Shown here: positions 1-7,814 of the stretch, one piece after another
How the letters are laid out: the number at the start of each line of letters is the position of its first letter
Position numbering within the stretch: the stretch's first letter is position 1
NCBI GenBank assembly: GCA_002350765.1
Contig: DEFK01000018.1
Span: 1 to 64,000 of the forward strand
Direction: 5' to 3'
From: Ruminococcaceae bacterium UBA2854
GTDB taxonomy: Bacteria; Bacillota; Clostridia; Oscillospirales; Acutalibacteraceae
DNA: 64,000 nt
The notes under the pieces: generated by a model
Database searches by the model: none
The model's input: only the letters and a program-made list of their open reading frames with translations
Told to the model about the DNA's origin: nothing
Position numbers and translations under genes: made by a program

Positions 1-111
1 GGGGTGGCTCTGAATAGTTACAAAGAAAGATACAAAAGAAAACGTGGTGATTTATACATTACTACAATTTTAGATGAGGAGATGGACGCGAATGATCCAC
101 GCTTACGATAA
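1..111 (+). CDS. C-terminal end of a truncated gene
   Basis: An open frame enters at the first base and ends with TAA at 109-111, giving 36 residues rich in Lys, Arg and acidic residues. It overlaps the start of the next gene (92) by 20 bases, the usual sign of translational coupling, so it is likely the last part of a real gene whose body lies left of the window. The product cannot be recognised from this fragment. Confidence 0.5.
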   Translation, partial: GVALNSYKERYKRKRGDLYITTILDEEMDANDPRLR

Positions 112-733
112 AATTTATTTGGATAAAGCAAGAGTAGCTCTTGGAAGAATGTTGGATTTTGCTGTGCACGGACTTAAAATTGATTTGCATTCTTTTTGGA
201 TAAAGTTTCTTGATTCTGAGATATGTACCAGATTCGAAATTGGAGATTCTTCTTTGCTGGCAGGAATGTCAGGAATAGAAATGGCATTTGAAGTTGCCGC
301 TGTGAAGTCTACTAGAACCTACCCGTCTTATTCTTCTATCGAAAGGAGCGAAGAGTATTGGCTGGGTTGGGCACTTGCTTATTACCAATGGGATACAGGC
401 TTAAAATTTAAAGATATATTTGATGCTGATGATGTTTTAAAAATAAAAACTCTGTATTCGCCTTATCATGAAATGGATATCCGACATTTTTGTGATAAAA
501 TGAATGAATTATATATAGGAACTCATACGGAGTCTAATCTGAAAAAATACAGAAAAAACGCAGGGCTCAGCCAATCGGAATTATCAGCTTTATCGGAAAT
601 ACCGTTAAGAACAATTCAACAGTATGAGCAAAAAAGAAAGAATATAAATAACGCGAATGTCGAATATGTAATCAGGCTTGCAAAAGTTTTGCGATGCAGT
701 CCTGAAGATTTAATAGAACGAGTTAATTCTTAA
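92..733 (+). CDS. Protein with C-terminal Xre-type helix-turn-helix
   Basis: 213 residues. The last 60 residues form a typical Cro/C1-type helix-turn-helix (LSQSELSALSEIPLRTIQQY with following helices), so the protein probably binds DNA and regulates its own operon. The first 140 residues are an unrecognised, Trp/Tyr-rich domain that may contact a partner. I chose ATG 92 rather than ATG 74 because GAGGAG at 77-82 is then spaced as a ribosome binding site. It overlaps the truncated gene upstream, so the two are probably one operon; the pairing resembles two-gene toxin-antitoxin or regulator modules, but this is inference. It converges on the minus-strand module ending at 779. Confidence 0.6.
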   Translation: MIHAYDKIYLDKARVALGRMLDFAVHGLKIDLHSFWIKFLDSEICTRFEIGDSSLLAGMSGIEMAFEVAAVKSTRTYPSYSSIERSEEYWLGWALAYYQWDTGLKFKDIFDADDVLKIKTLYSPYHEMDIRHFCDKMNELYIGTHTESNLKKYRKNAGLSQSELSALSEIPLRTIQQYEQKRKNINNANVEYVIRLAKVLRCSPEDLIERVNS

Positions 734-745
734 TTCTTTCATAAA

Positions 746-771
746 TGACCTCCCGAAAATTCGGGAGGTCA
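746..771. terminator. Bidirectional terminator between convergent genes
   Basis: Perfect 12-bp stem (TGACCTCCCGAA / TTCGGGAGGTCA) with a two-base loop. On the plus strand it is followed by TAGTTTTTT; on the minus strand by TTTATG. It sits between the plus-strand regulator and the end of the minus-strand SSB/ArdC module. Confidence 0.8.
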
Positions 772-778
772 TAGTTTT

Positions 779-1507
779 TTAATTCCATCCTGGTGGATTT
801 GAATAAGCGGACGTAGGCTGTTGAACAGACGGTTGCTTTTGCACTGGTAGTTGTGTCTGAGCAGATTGTGGTGGATGATTATAGGCTGAGTTATCGGCAG
901 GAGCATTATACTGCTGATTGTTACCATTCTGTTGAGCGTAACTATCTCGGTCGGCTTTCTCTGCCTCTTTTGACTTATTATATCCTTTGAGAAAAAGATA
1001 TGAGCCGAAAGCATAGCTAAACACATCAATCTGAGTTTTCATCGTCCTTACAAAATGGACAAACTCAGCCTCGCTCATAAAGAATGAGAGCTTGGTATTA
1101 GCGTCGTGATTAGTTTTGTGGTTCTGATCGCAATCACCGTTCTCAATATTAATTATCCACGGAGCGTTCATCTTGGGATTCCTCGCATAAGTAAAATAAC
1201 TGCATTTTCCTTTGAACTCCTTATAATACGGTTGCTCAAGATTAAACGCATTGTACTTCATCATAGCTACGTCGTACATATCCATGCACTGATCGGGATC
1301 TAGATTAAACTTAACTCTGATTTTGTTATTCTCGTTAGTGTAATCATAGAGCTCAATCTGAATCTTGGAGAACTTCTCGTGGTGAAGCTCCGACCAATTA
1401 TCAAGTCCCGCAGGCTGAAGATGATTTCTCACAAGCAGCATAGATTTCTTCTTACCCTCGTGAACCACCTTTAGCGCCTGTCTGCCGTAATCGTTAAAGT
1501 ATTCCAT
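779..1507 (-). CDS. Conserved-looking element protein with Gln/Pro-rich tail
   Basis: 242 residues, not recognised. Residues 1-170 look like a compact mixed alpha/beta domain; the last 65 residues are low complexity, rich in Gln, Asn, Pro and Ala, much like the tail of the SSB encoded in the same operon. ATG 1507 is preferred over an upstream TTG because GGAGG lies six bases before it. It is the last gene of the SSB/ArdC module and starts almost at the stop of the ArdC-like gene, so it is co-translated with it. A single-strand DNA or RNA-binding role is possible from the company it keeps, but nothing in the sequence proves it. Confidence 0.6.
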   Translation of the reverse strand: MEYFNDYGRQALKVVHEGKKKSMLLVRNHLQPAGLDNWSELHHEKFSKIQIELYDYTNENNKIRVKFNLDPDQCMDMYDVAMMKYNAFNLEQPYYKEFKGKCSYFTYARNPKMNAPWIINIENGDCDQNHKTNHDANTKLSFFMSEAEFVHFVRTMKTQIDVFSYAFGSYLFLKGYNKSKEAEKADRDSYAQQNGNNQQYNAPADNSAYNHPPQSAQTQLPVQKQPSVQQPTSAYSNPPGWN

Positions 1508-1509
1508 AA

Positions 1510-2469
1510 TCAACCTCCGTTCAGAATATACTCAATAGCTTTTTCGGCGTCAGCCATAGCGCGTATAATAGCGTTCGGCTTATCCTTGAGGTAACTTACC
1601 CAGCCCTCGATATAGTAATCGGAATTATCAACCCAATAATCGTCGCTGAAACCGCACTCGGTAGCAAGAAGCAGGGATGTCAGTTCGGCTGTCATTTCCT
1701 CACGACTATGAGTTTTCTTATCTTTGGAGTAGATAGCATAGGATTTTCTGTTGAGCCTTGATTCTATGCCCGTGCTGTGTCCGAGTTCATGGAACATAAC
1801 ACGGTAATACGCTTCAGAAGCTCTATACTTATCCTTTGGAACGGAATGAATGGAATCGTCGCTGTCGGAATAGTACACTCTGCCGCCGTTGTTCTCGAAT
1901 ATTCTGACGCCGGTTCGTTCACAGTAATTACTGATGATTTTGTCTGCTTTTTCATTTGGAACAAAGTCAATCAACTTCTTAGTGAACTTAGTCGGAAGTA
2001 CATTCCCGTTTTCATCAGCGATATGCTTAATGTTAAAAACGTACTTATATATTGGAACACGGAAGTAATAGTGTCCGTCATCCTTTTGGAATAGCTTCTT
2101 AAAAAGCAAATGCTGAGGCATACCGCCTCCGAGAATAATCTTTTCGTCTTCCTCGCTAACCTGCTTCGGAACATAAAGAAGAACAATCTCGCCGCAGCCG
2201 CTTGGTATTGTGTAGGTGGTATTGTACTTCTTATTGAAATCCATCAGCTGATTAAAGCCGATGTACTCCCCCGCGAGCATTATACGGTTTATTCCCGTGT
2301 AGTCCTTTTCGGTCAGCCAATTATAGCAAACCTCAAGAAAAGGTCTCTGCCACGGAAGCTTGCGATCCTTCTCAATATTCTTGATTATTCTGTTGACGAT
2401 AACGTCGGCAACCTTGTTTCGAGGCCTATCGGTCTTTTTCTTTGACTTAATTCTCGTATTATAAGCCAT
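1510..2469 (-). CDS. ArdC-like antirestriction protein with zincin metallopeptidase domain
   Basis: 319 residues. The N-terminal part (about 20-150) matches the layout of the ssDNA-binding domain of ArdC-type proteins, including the PWQRPF stretch near residue 40; the C-terminal part carries the zinc-protease motif HELGH at about 227-231 followed by an acidic helix with EEMTAEL, the expected third ligand region. ArdC proteins are carried by conjugative elements and protect incoming single-stranded DNA from restriction in the recipient. Placement in the same operon as SSB supports an entry role. ATG 2469 is chosen because GAGGCGG precedes it; it overlaps the upstream gene by 11 bases. Confidence 0.85.
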   Translation of the reverse strand: MAYNTRIKSKKKTDRPRNKVADVIVNRIIKNIEKDRKLPWQRPFLEVCYNWLTEKDYTGINRIMLAGEYIGFNQLMDFNKKYNTTYTIPSGCGEIVLLYVPKQVSEEDEKIILGGGMPQHLLFKKLFQKDDGHYYFRVPIYKYVFNIKHIADENGNVLPTKFTKKLIDFVPNEKADKIISNYCERTGVRIFENNGGRVYYSDSDDSIHSVPKDKYRASEAYYRVMFHELGHSTGIESRLNRKSYAIYSKDKKTHSREEMTAELTSLLLATECGFSDDYWVDNSDYYIEGWVSYLKDKPNAIIRAMADAEKAIEYILNGG

Positions 2470-3286
2470 AATTGCCACCGCCTCTCACGCAGATTGCGTT
2501 CTGATCGTCGGAGAACGAAGCGTTGAAGTCATCATCACAGAGAAGCTGTATCAGTTCGTCAAGCGTTTCACTTGTAAACCACCAGCCTCTGAAGTGATCA
2601 ACGACAAAGCCTTCAGAAAATCTTGTAGCTATACTGCCGTCGGATTTTAGATATAAATCCTCATTCTTATGCTGCTTAAAACAGTTTATGAGCTGACACT
2701 TGCCGCCATACAGGAAATACCAATCCTTTAGATTCGGCTTATATGGATCCTGTAGAACATCGGCGGGCAAACTATTTTCAGCCTCAATATTTGGAGGAGA
2801 TAGCTTGACGGTATCTTCCCTTGTCATATAGAACTCCCAATTTTCAAAGTCAGCGGTTACGGAATAGAATCCATTACAACTATCTTTATCAATCGGAACT
2901 GTGACAGGCTCGTTTGCAACTGCTACCGCTTGTATTGCGAGCTTTCCGTCTTCCGGAGTAAAAAGGTCATTCAGCTGATACGGAGAATAGAAGTTAATGA
3001 CAGACTCCATAACTTCGTAGAAGATTTTCTGCATTCTTCTGACCTTATCCGCGGAATCTTCCATAAACGAGAGATTGATAATATCATTAAAATACTCGGA
3101 TATATCATGCCCGACATTCATAGACTTTGAAATAATCTCACAAACCGCTTCACTCTGCTTCCTGAACGACAGTCTCAGCGAACTGATTTCTTCAGACTCG
3201 GTGATATGAATGGTGGATGCTCTTGCTTCTGCTTCAATAGAGCTATTCATTGTTTGTGCTTCTTGTACACCTATTTGACTAAACAT
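2459..3286 (-). CDS. Unknown protein of the SSB/ArdC module
   Basis: 275 residues, no recognised domain. It is soluble, with no signal peptide or membrane segment; a helical first half (about 20-120) and a mixed second half with a conserved-looking WYFLYGGKCQ stretch and a glycine-rich end. The start at 3286 is set by ACAACAGAAAGGA 8-20 bases upstream, the same leader string used by ssb and several other genes of the element. It lies between ssb and the ArdC-like gene, overlapping the latter, so it is expected to be expressed with them early after transfer. Function unknown. Confidence 0.6.
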   Translation of the reverse strand: MFSQIGVQEAQTMNSSIEAEARASTIHITESEEISSLRLSFRKQSEAVCEIISKSMNVGHDISEYFNDIINLSFMEDSADKVRRMQKIFYEVMESVINFYSPYQLNDLFTPEDGKLAIQAVAVANEPVTVPIDKDSCNGFYSVTADFENWEFYMTREDTVKLSPPNIEAENSLPADVLQDPYKPNLKDWYFLYGGKCQLINCFKQHKNEDLYLKSDGSIATRFSEGFVVDHFRGWWFTSETLDELIQLLCDDDFNASFSDDQNAICVRGGGNYGL

Positions 3287-3334
3287 AATTCGTCCTTTCT
3301 GTTGTAGCATCCCTGTTTATAGGGTTTTTTTGTC

Positions 3335-4003
3335 TCAAAACGGCAGATCTCCATCATCGGTATATTCCATACCGTTGTCATAAGGCAATCCGCCCTGCAC
3401 CTGAAACTGCGTTTGATCATTTGCCTGCGGAGCATACTGCGGGGGCTGGCTTGCGGTTGGAGGCGCCGCCGCGTTTCTCTGCTGAGGAGCGTTTGCAGGC
3501 GGAGCAGCCTGCGGAGGATAACCCCCCTGCTGATTACCGTAACCACCCTGACGGTAACTACCGTTCTGCTGGTAGTTACCGTTGCCGCCGTTTTGCTGAT
3601 TATATCCCTGATTATTACCGCCGTTATTATTGGAGGTGTTAAGCGGATCAAGAGATAACCAGGAAGAAACAGATACCTGCGGTTTAACCTGTATTTTCTC
3701 TCTGCCGTTCTGGTCGGTAACAACCTTGGGAGCTCCTGTGTTACGGTCAGTCGGAACGAAGTAATCTTCCGTACCCTCAACAATTATCCTGTGACCTTTG
3801 GGATAACGGGCAATATATTCCGCGTCCTTACCCCAAAAAGTAAGGGTAACAAAACGGTCGATGTACTTGCCGTCTGAGTCTTTCCCCATATTGACGGAAG
3901 CGTCGAATACACAACGCTGTTTCTGTCCATTGTCATAGGTTTTGATTTCGGGTGTCGATGCGATCCTGCAAATAAGCTTTACGCTGTACGTGTTTAAATA
4001 CAT
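3335..4003 (-). CDS. ssb: Single-stranded DNA-binding protein
   Basis: 222 residues. Residues 1-118 form the OB fold of bacterial SSB; there follows a long disordered linker rich in Gln, Asn, Gly and Pro, and the C-terminus ends DDGDLPF, the acidic tip through which SSB recruits replication and repair proteins. The chromosome normally has its own SSB, so this is an element copy that would coat the transferred strand and support replication of the element. The start follows CAACAGAAAGG. It is second in an operon with a small Cys protein, an unknown gene, the ArdC-like gene and a tail-rich protein, all behind the structured leader at 4370-4672. Confidence 0.97.
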   Translation of the reverse strand: MYLNTYSVKLICRIASTPEIKTYDNGQKQRCVFDASVNMGKDSDGKYIDRFVTLTFWGKDAEYIARYPKGHRIIVEGTEDYFVPTDRNTGAPKVVTDQNGREKIQVKPQVSVSSWLSLDPLNTSNNNGGNNQGYNQQNGGNGNYQQNGSYRQGGYGNQQGGYPPQAAPPANAPQQRNAAAPPTASQPPQYAPQANDQTQFQVQGGLPYDNGMEYTDDGDLPF

Positions 4004-4054
4004 AATAAATTCCTTTCTGTTGTGCTTTTGAATGCTTTTTCATAGCTTTTGTGC

Positions 4055-4336
4055 TCAAATCTGATTAACCAACGAAACTACGGAAGAAAAGCCGTACCGT
4101 TTCATCAATTCAACAGTTGAGTCATACTTTAAGAAATAATCATAGAGCCTTGCCCGGCCGGAAGAAGTATTAGCAAGCTCGGCTAAATGAGCGCAGGCTT
4201 TATACTCCTCGAGAGCGAGTTCATCATAAGTTTTCTTAAAGGTACATTGTCGGGCGAACTTTTCGTCCGCGCCGACAATGGCTGAGCACTGACCACCTGT
4301 GTTGAAACAACAGTTAATACAATTAGTGCTAAGCAT
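4055..4336 (-). CDS. Small Cys-rich protein, first gene after the leader
   Basis: 93 residues. The first 30 residues hold a cluster of cysteines (CINCC, then QCS, QCTF), suggesting a bound zinc or iron-sulfur centre; the rest is helical. ATG 4336 is used because AACAGAAAGG lies just upstream; the frame stays open further up through the leader terminator hairpin, but that part would be translated from a different, less likely start. It is the first gene of the SSB/ArdC operon. Function unknown; a small regulator or nucleic-acid-binding protein is a guess. Confidence 0.6.
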   Translation of the reverse strand: MLSTNCINCCFNTGGQCSAIVGADEKFARQCTFKKTYDELALEEYKACAHLAELANTSSGRARLYDYFLKYDSTVELMKRYGFSSVVSLVNQI

Positions 4337-4369
4337 TTTACATTTCCTTTCTGTTATAAAATGACAAAA

Positions 4370-4672
4370 AGACCTTCCTAATCCGCAAAACGCGAATACA
4401 GAAAAGTCTTTCATCTGTTCCTCGGTATCCGAGGCTATCTGCCTGTGTTTTTTACGGTATTACCCGTAAGTCATAGTGTTCAACTCCTTTCTGTTATATT
4501 GTTATATTACTCCAGCAAACTGAAAATTTATACAACAAAAAAGCAGGACAACATATCAGTTGTTCTGATATATTATCCTGCTGAAAATGCAAATAGATGC
4601 GATAAACGCAAATTGCGGTTGCCCGCGAATATGTAAATGTTGTTTTAAAATCAGTGCTGTGAATATGTTTAT
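4370..4672 (-). ncRNA. Structured leader RNA, copy 1 (five hairpins, two terminators)
   Basis: Reading the minus strand from the promoter: hairpin P1 GCGG-GCAA-CCGC (4615-4626), then terminator-like hairpin T1 with a U-run (about 4537-4582), then AACAGAAAGGAG, hairpin P3 (4453-4468), hairpin P4 CCTCGG-ATA-CCGAGG (4420-4434), and terminator-like hairpin T2 (4370-4409) with a U-run just before the first gene. A second copy with the same order and compensating stem changes lies at about 45795-46066. The two terminators suggest transcription attenuation of the SSB/ArdC operon, or that T1 ends a short RNA of about 130 nt. A four-codon ORF (MTYG) follows the internal ribosome-binding-like string. 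Family not recognised. Confidence 0.75.
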
Positions 4673-4701
4673 ATTATAATGTATAGGAGTTGTGATGTCA
4701 A
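4673..4701 (-). promoter_or_regulatory. Promoter of leader copy 1 and SSB/ArdC operon
   Basis: On the minus strand TTGACA (4696-4701), 17-base spacer, TATAAT (4673-4678): a perfect vegetative consensus. The homologous leader on the plus strand has an equally perfect promoter at 45760-45788. Confidence 0.85.
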
Positions 4702-4737
4702 GGATTTAACCTTTATTAACTTGAAGCGTTTTTTCAC

Positions 4738-4766
4738 TTGATAATATAAATACTATATGATAATAT
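4738..4766 (+). promoter_or_regulatory. Promoter of the MNT/HEPN pair
   Basis: TTGATA (4738-4743), 17-base spacer, TAATAT (4761-4766), followed by AGAGGTG before the ATG at 4786. It is divergent from the SSB-operon promoter 37 bases away. Confidence 0.55.
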
Positions 4767-4785
4767 AATATAAGAGGTGAGAAAA

Positions 4786-5127
4786 ATGTGTACAAAAAAC
4801 ACCTTAGATTCAATTATGAAACGAATAGTTGAATTCTCTAAACAAGAATTCAAAAATAATTTAGAATCAGTCATACTGTATGGCTCTTATGCACGCGGAG
4901 ATTACGACGACGATTCTGATATAGACGTAATGATTCTGTTGAATCTCCCAAAAGACAGTTTAGAAAACTATATTTCATCGGTAACAAAGAAAATGTCCCG
5001 ACTTAGTTTGGAATATGATGTTGTGATATCTGTCGTACTAAAAGATATAGAAACATTCAATCATTATGTTGATACAGTCCCTTTTTATAAAAATGTCGAA
5101 AGAGAAGGAAAAAGAATTGCAGTATAA
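4786..5127 (+). CDS. MNT-type nucleotidyltransferase, antitoxin of a HEPN/MNT pair
   Basis: 113 residues. It shows the minimal nucleotidyltransferase signature GSYARGDYDDDSDIDVMI, that is GS followed by DxD, of the MNT family. In HEPN/MNT systems this protein neutralises the HEPN ribonuclease, in studied cases by adenylylating it. ATG 4786 is preferred over GTG 4777 because AGAGGTG then acts as ribosome binding site. The HEPN gene starts inside its 3' end (5093), a 35-base overlap, typical of this toxin-antitoxin class. The pair sits on the opposite strand to its neighbours and upstream of the recombinase leader, as element-stabilising cargo. Confidence 0.85.
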   Translation: MCTKNTLDSIMKRIVEFSKQEFKNNLESVILYGSYARGDYDDDSDIDVMILLNLPKDSLENYISSVTKKMSRLSLEYDVVISVVLKDIETFNHYVDTVPFYKNVEREGKRIAV

Positions 5128-5524
5128 TATTGATTTATCGAAAGCCAGATTATCATTAGCAAAAGAACGACTTATGTATGCCGATAAAATTCTTGAAATA
5201 GGTGACTATAAAACTGTTGCAAATCGTTCTTACTATGCTGTTTTCTCGGCGATGCGTGCAGTTTTAGCTTTGGATAATTTTGACTCAAAAAAGCATTCAG
5301 GTGTTATATCCGAATTTCGAAGAAAATATATTAAGACAGAAGTTTTTCCGATTGAACTATCCGATACAATCACCGAGTTGGAATATGTCAGACAAAACAG
5401 TGATTATGATGACTTTTACGTTATATCCAAGCAAAAAGTCTCACAGCAGCTTGACTTAGCCAAGGAATTTGTAACAGTAATTGAAAAGCATCTAACCAAT
5501 CTTTATAATAATGAACCCTCATAA
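5093..5524 (+). CDS. HEPN-domain protein, toxin of a HEPN/MNT pair
   Basis: 143 residues, all helical. The segment NRSYYAVFSAMRAVL fits the conserved R-x-YYA-x-F core of the HEPN family that partners MNT proteins; such proteins are usually ribonucleases. ATG 5093 is chosen within the MNT gene, following the usual overlapping arrangement, rather than the longer frame from 5066. A large hairpin at 5670-5712 may end the transcript. Cellular target unknown here. Confidence 0.85.
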   Translation: MSKEKEKELQYNIDLSKARLSLAKERLMYADKILEIGDYKTVANRSYYAVFSAMRAVLALDNFDSKKHSGVISEFRRKYIKTEVFPIELSDTITELEYVRQNSDYDDFYVISKQKVSQQLDLAKEFVTVIEKHLTNLYNNEPS

Positions 5525-5669
5525 GAAAAACGTTTAGTATTAACAGGTTTCCTTTTCTGCAGATAAAAAATACCAAAGTATGCAAAATGAACATTTATAT
5601 CTACGATTAAGAAAAGAGAAACCTCTTTATACTTTTAATTTGGCGACATTGTTCGACACAAAACTACAG

Positions 5670-5712
5670 CCCTTTCCAAGTTTTACTTTTTAAAGTAAGT
5701 ATTCGGAAAGGG
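5670..5712 (+). terminator. Large hairpin downstream of HEPN/MNT
   Basis: CCCTTTCC (5670-5677) pairs with GGAAAGGG (5705-5712), with an inner TTTACTTT/AAAGTAA stem. The following sequence (TTGATTTATTT) is only moderately U-rich and contains the -35 box of the next promoter, so this is a weak terminator or a structure shared with that promoter. Confidence 0.45.
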
Positions 5713-5741
5713 TTGATTTATTTCACAATTTAGGTTATAAT
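5713..5741 (+). promoter_or_regulatory. Promoter of the recombinase transcript
   Basis: TTGATT (5713-5718), 17-base spacer, TATAAT (5736-5741). It lies about 240 bases upstream of the first gene of the recombinase operon, leaving a long structured leader. Confidence 0.7.
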
Positions 5742-5747
5742 ATAGAT

Positions 5748-5965
5748 ATACAAATTGTAAGTCTTTCAACGTATTATTGAAAGATTTAAGGTTTGATTTT
5801 TTGACCATCTTACTTATAGTTTTTGAGCATTTAACAATATTCACTCAAAACAATAATAGAATAAAAAGAAATTAATAGTGCATTGGGATTCTCAGGCACA
5901 ACCACCGACTATTCGGTAGTTATGGCTAAGAGAAAATCAATGTGCTATTTCTTTTTATTCTGTCA
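5748..5965 (+). ncRNA. Structured leader of the recombinase operon
   Basis: The leader holds a hairpin TCTTTCAA/TTGAAAGA (about 5761-5786), a hairpin TTTTGAG/CTCAAAA (5821-5850) and a very long imperfect hairpin whose outer arms are a perfect 14-bp match (5858-5871 with 5948-5961). Inside the latter, CATTG/CAATG and a terminal ACCGA-CTAT-TCGGT hairpin continue the stem, so about 104 bases fold into one rod. The 3' arm is U-rich. It precedes GGGAGGTGG and the ATG at 5980, so it could control recombinase expression. It may also act as folded DNA. No known family recognised. Confidence 0.55.
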
Positions 5966-5979
5966 AGGGAGGTGGAAAA

Positions 5980-6174
5980 ATGAACTACGAATTACGCGCA
6001 AGCAAAAAACTTGCTGTATTCTGGGAAGAACACGGAAAAGATTTTGATTCGTCTAAAGCCAAAAGCATAAAAAGGCTCAATGAACATAAAGTCTTTCCTG
6101 TTGTTGTGGAATTAGGCACAGAACGTGCGGAAGATTGTTTATACGTACTTTTTAAGCAAAACAGAAGCAAATAA
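5980..6174 (+). CDS. Small protein upstream of the recombinase
   Basis: 64 residues, basic, no membrane segment, not recognised. A strong GGGAGGTGG lies six bases before the ATG, so it is clearly translated. It is 30 bases upstream of the recombinase start and shares its transcript. Such small genes next to large serine recombinases sometimes encode directionality factors; here that is only suggested by position. Confidence 0.55.
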   Translation: MNYELRASKKLAVFWEEHGKDFDSSKAKSIKRLNEHKVFPVVVELGTERAEDCLYVLFKQNRSK

Positions 6175-6204
6175 TGACAGACAATATGACAAGGAGTGTT
6201 AAGA

Positions 6205-7785
6205 ATGAATGTAAATGGGGTTCCTTTATCAATAGCTGCTTATTGCAGAATTTCAGTTGATGATGAATTACATAAGGAAAACACATCAATCGAAAATCAA
6301 AAGGCAATAATCAGTGATTACATAAGCCAAAATTTTCCTGACGCAATGGTTGATTACTATGAAGACAGGGATCGTAGCGGATACACATTTGAACAGAGAG
6401 AGCAGTACCAGATAATGCGTTCCAAGCTTTTCAATAAGGAATATTCGGTTCTTATCGTAAAGGATCTGTCGCGTTTTTCAAGACGCAACAGTAAAGGTCT
6501 GGTGGAAATTGAGGACTTAAGAGATATGGGCATTCGTATTATCGCAATAGGAGACAGCATTGATTATCCGACTAATGACGACTGGATAAAGATTCAGTTA
6601 TTCTTTTTTGTGAACGAGATGCCGGTTACCGATACGTCTAAAAAAGTCCGCAATGTAATTAACAGACGTCAGAAAAGCGGTCAATGGATTTGCAGTGTTC
6701 CCTACGGATATGTAATGACTGATTCAAAGGCAATGACTTATAAGATCGAGCCCAGCCAGGCAACGGTTGTAAGGAAGATTTTTGAATTATACAATGACGG
6801 TTGGGGATATAAAAGAATCGCAAATTATCTGACAGATAACGGCATTCCCACCCCTCGGATGGATGATATTGCGAGAATAGAAGCCAGCGGAAGGATATGC
6901 CACTATAAATCCCGCCCCGATTGGAATCTTGTTACTATATCCGAAATACTTGACAATGATTTTTATATCGGAACATTAAGGCAGAGGAAAAACACGAGAG
7001 AAAGAATAAACGGTGATGACATTAAAAATCCTAAAGAAGAACACATTGTTTTTGAAAACTTCCATGAAGCAATTATTGACAAAAGAGTGTTTGAAATAGC
7101 TCAGAAAAACAGAGCAGCGAGAACACGCCGTCATTATAACGGAACAAAGAAGTTCTCAAACGCTTACTCCGGTGTACTCTACTGCGGTGATTGCGGTCAT
7201 CCTATGTATCCAATGAGCCGCAGAGATTTAAAGGAAGCATATCATTGCGGAGCTTATGCAAAGCACGGTCTCAGGGCTTGTTCCAGCCATCATATTCGTG
7301 TTGATACTCTCGATATGATAGTAAAAGAAGTTTTGAAGAAAATCAGCGAAACATCCCTTAATACTATTGTTGAGTTAGAGCGTTCCTTCGTTGAAGAAGA
7401 AAAGGAAAATCACATTGAAATCGGAACATTTGAGAATCTTAAAATCATTATTGCTAATATAACTGCTGAGAAAAAGGCTTTAATCAAGCAGAGGGCAATT
7501 GCGTTAATTGACGATCCTGAAAACAAAAAAGGCAACCTTGAGCTTTACGACGAGTTAATTGACGAGGCTAATCAAAAATTGACTTCCATGACTAATAAAA
7601 TGACATTGATGTTTGGAGAAAACAAAGCAATTAAAGCTATTTCTTCCACAACACACGGAAGTAATATTCTTGACCGCATTCTCAATAAGACTCGTCTTCA
7701 GAAGGGGGATATTGCTCCTCTTATCAGAAGAATTGATGTTTATGAGAATTACGTTTATGTCAAGCTGATAACAGATTTAAAATAG
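6205..7785 (+). CDS. Large serine recombinase
   Basis: 526 residues. The N-terminal resolvase domain carries the catalytic serine in AYCRIS (Ser17) and the downstream arginines (KDLSRFSRRNSKG); a recombinase DNA-binding domain follows at about 150-260; a zinc ribbon has CGDCGHP near 330 and further Cys/His pairs; a coiled coil occupies about 390-480, ending in a short tail. This is the family that integrates and excises many Firmicutes conjugative transposons by recombining short att sites. ATG 6205 follows AAGGAG. It is a strong candidate for the element's integrase, but it lies well inside rather than at an obvious end, so it may belong to a nested cassette. No att site could be identified. 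Confidence 0.93.
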   Translation: MNVNGVPLSIAAYCRISVDDELHKENTSIENQKAIISDYISQNFPDAMVDYYEDRDRSGYTFEQREQYQIMRSKLFNKEYSVLIVKDLSRFSRRNSKGLVEIEDLRDMGIRIIAIGDSIDYPTNDDWIKIQLFFFVNEMPVTDTSKKVRNVINRRQKSGQWICSVPYGYVMTDSKAMTYKIEPSQATVVRKIFELYNDGWGYKRIANYLTDNGIPTPRMDDIARIEASGRICHYKSRPDWNLVTISEILDNDFYIGTLRQRKNTRERINGDDIKNPKEEHIVFENFHEAIIDKRVFEIAQKNRAARTRRHYNGTKKFSNAYSGVLYCGDCGHPMYPMSRRDLKEAYHCGAYAKHGLRACSSHHIRVDTLDMIVKEVLKKISETSLNTIVELERSFVEEEKENHIEIGTFENLKIIIANITAEKKALIKQRAIALIDDPENKKGNLELYDELIDEANQKLTSMTNKMTLMFGENKAIKAISSTTHGSNILDRILNKTRLQKGDIAPLIRRIDVYENYVYVKLITDLK

Positions 7786-7814
7786 TATTTCTCAATTAAA
7801 TCTATAAATAGGAA

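Noticed and set aside
3271..3783. 170-residue minus-strand ORF overlapping ssb
   Set aside because: Arg/Leu/Thr-rich shadow of the low-complexity SSB tail in another frame.
4340..4414. Extended N-terminus of the small Cys protein reaching into the leader
   Set aside because: It would be translated through terminator hairpin T2; the downstream ATG has the same ribosome-binding string as its operon neighbours, and copy 2 of the leader is non-coding at this place.
4370..4701. Single-strand promoter (Frpo-like) explanation for the duplicated leaders
   Set aside because: Both copies have consensus double-strand promoters, and they lie on opposite strands, so one transferred strand could serve only one of them; kept only as a remote option.
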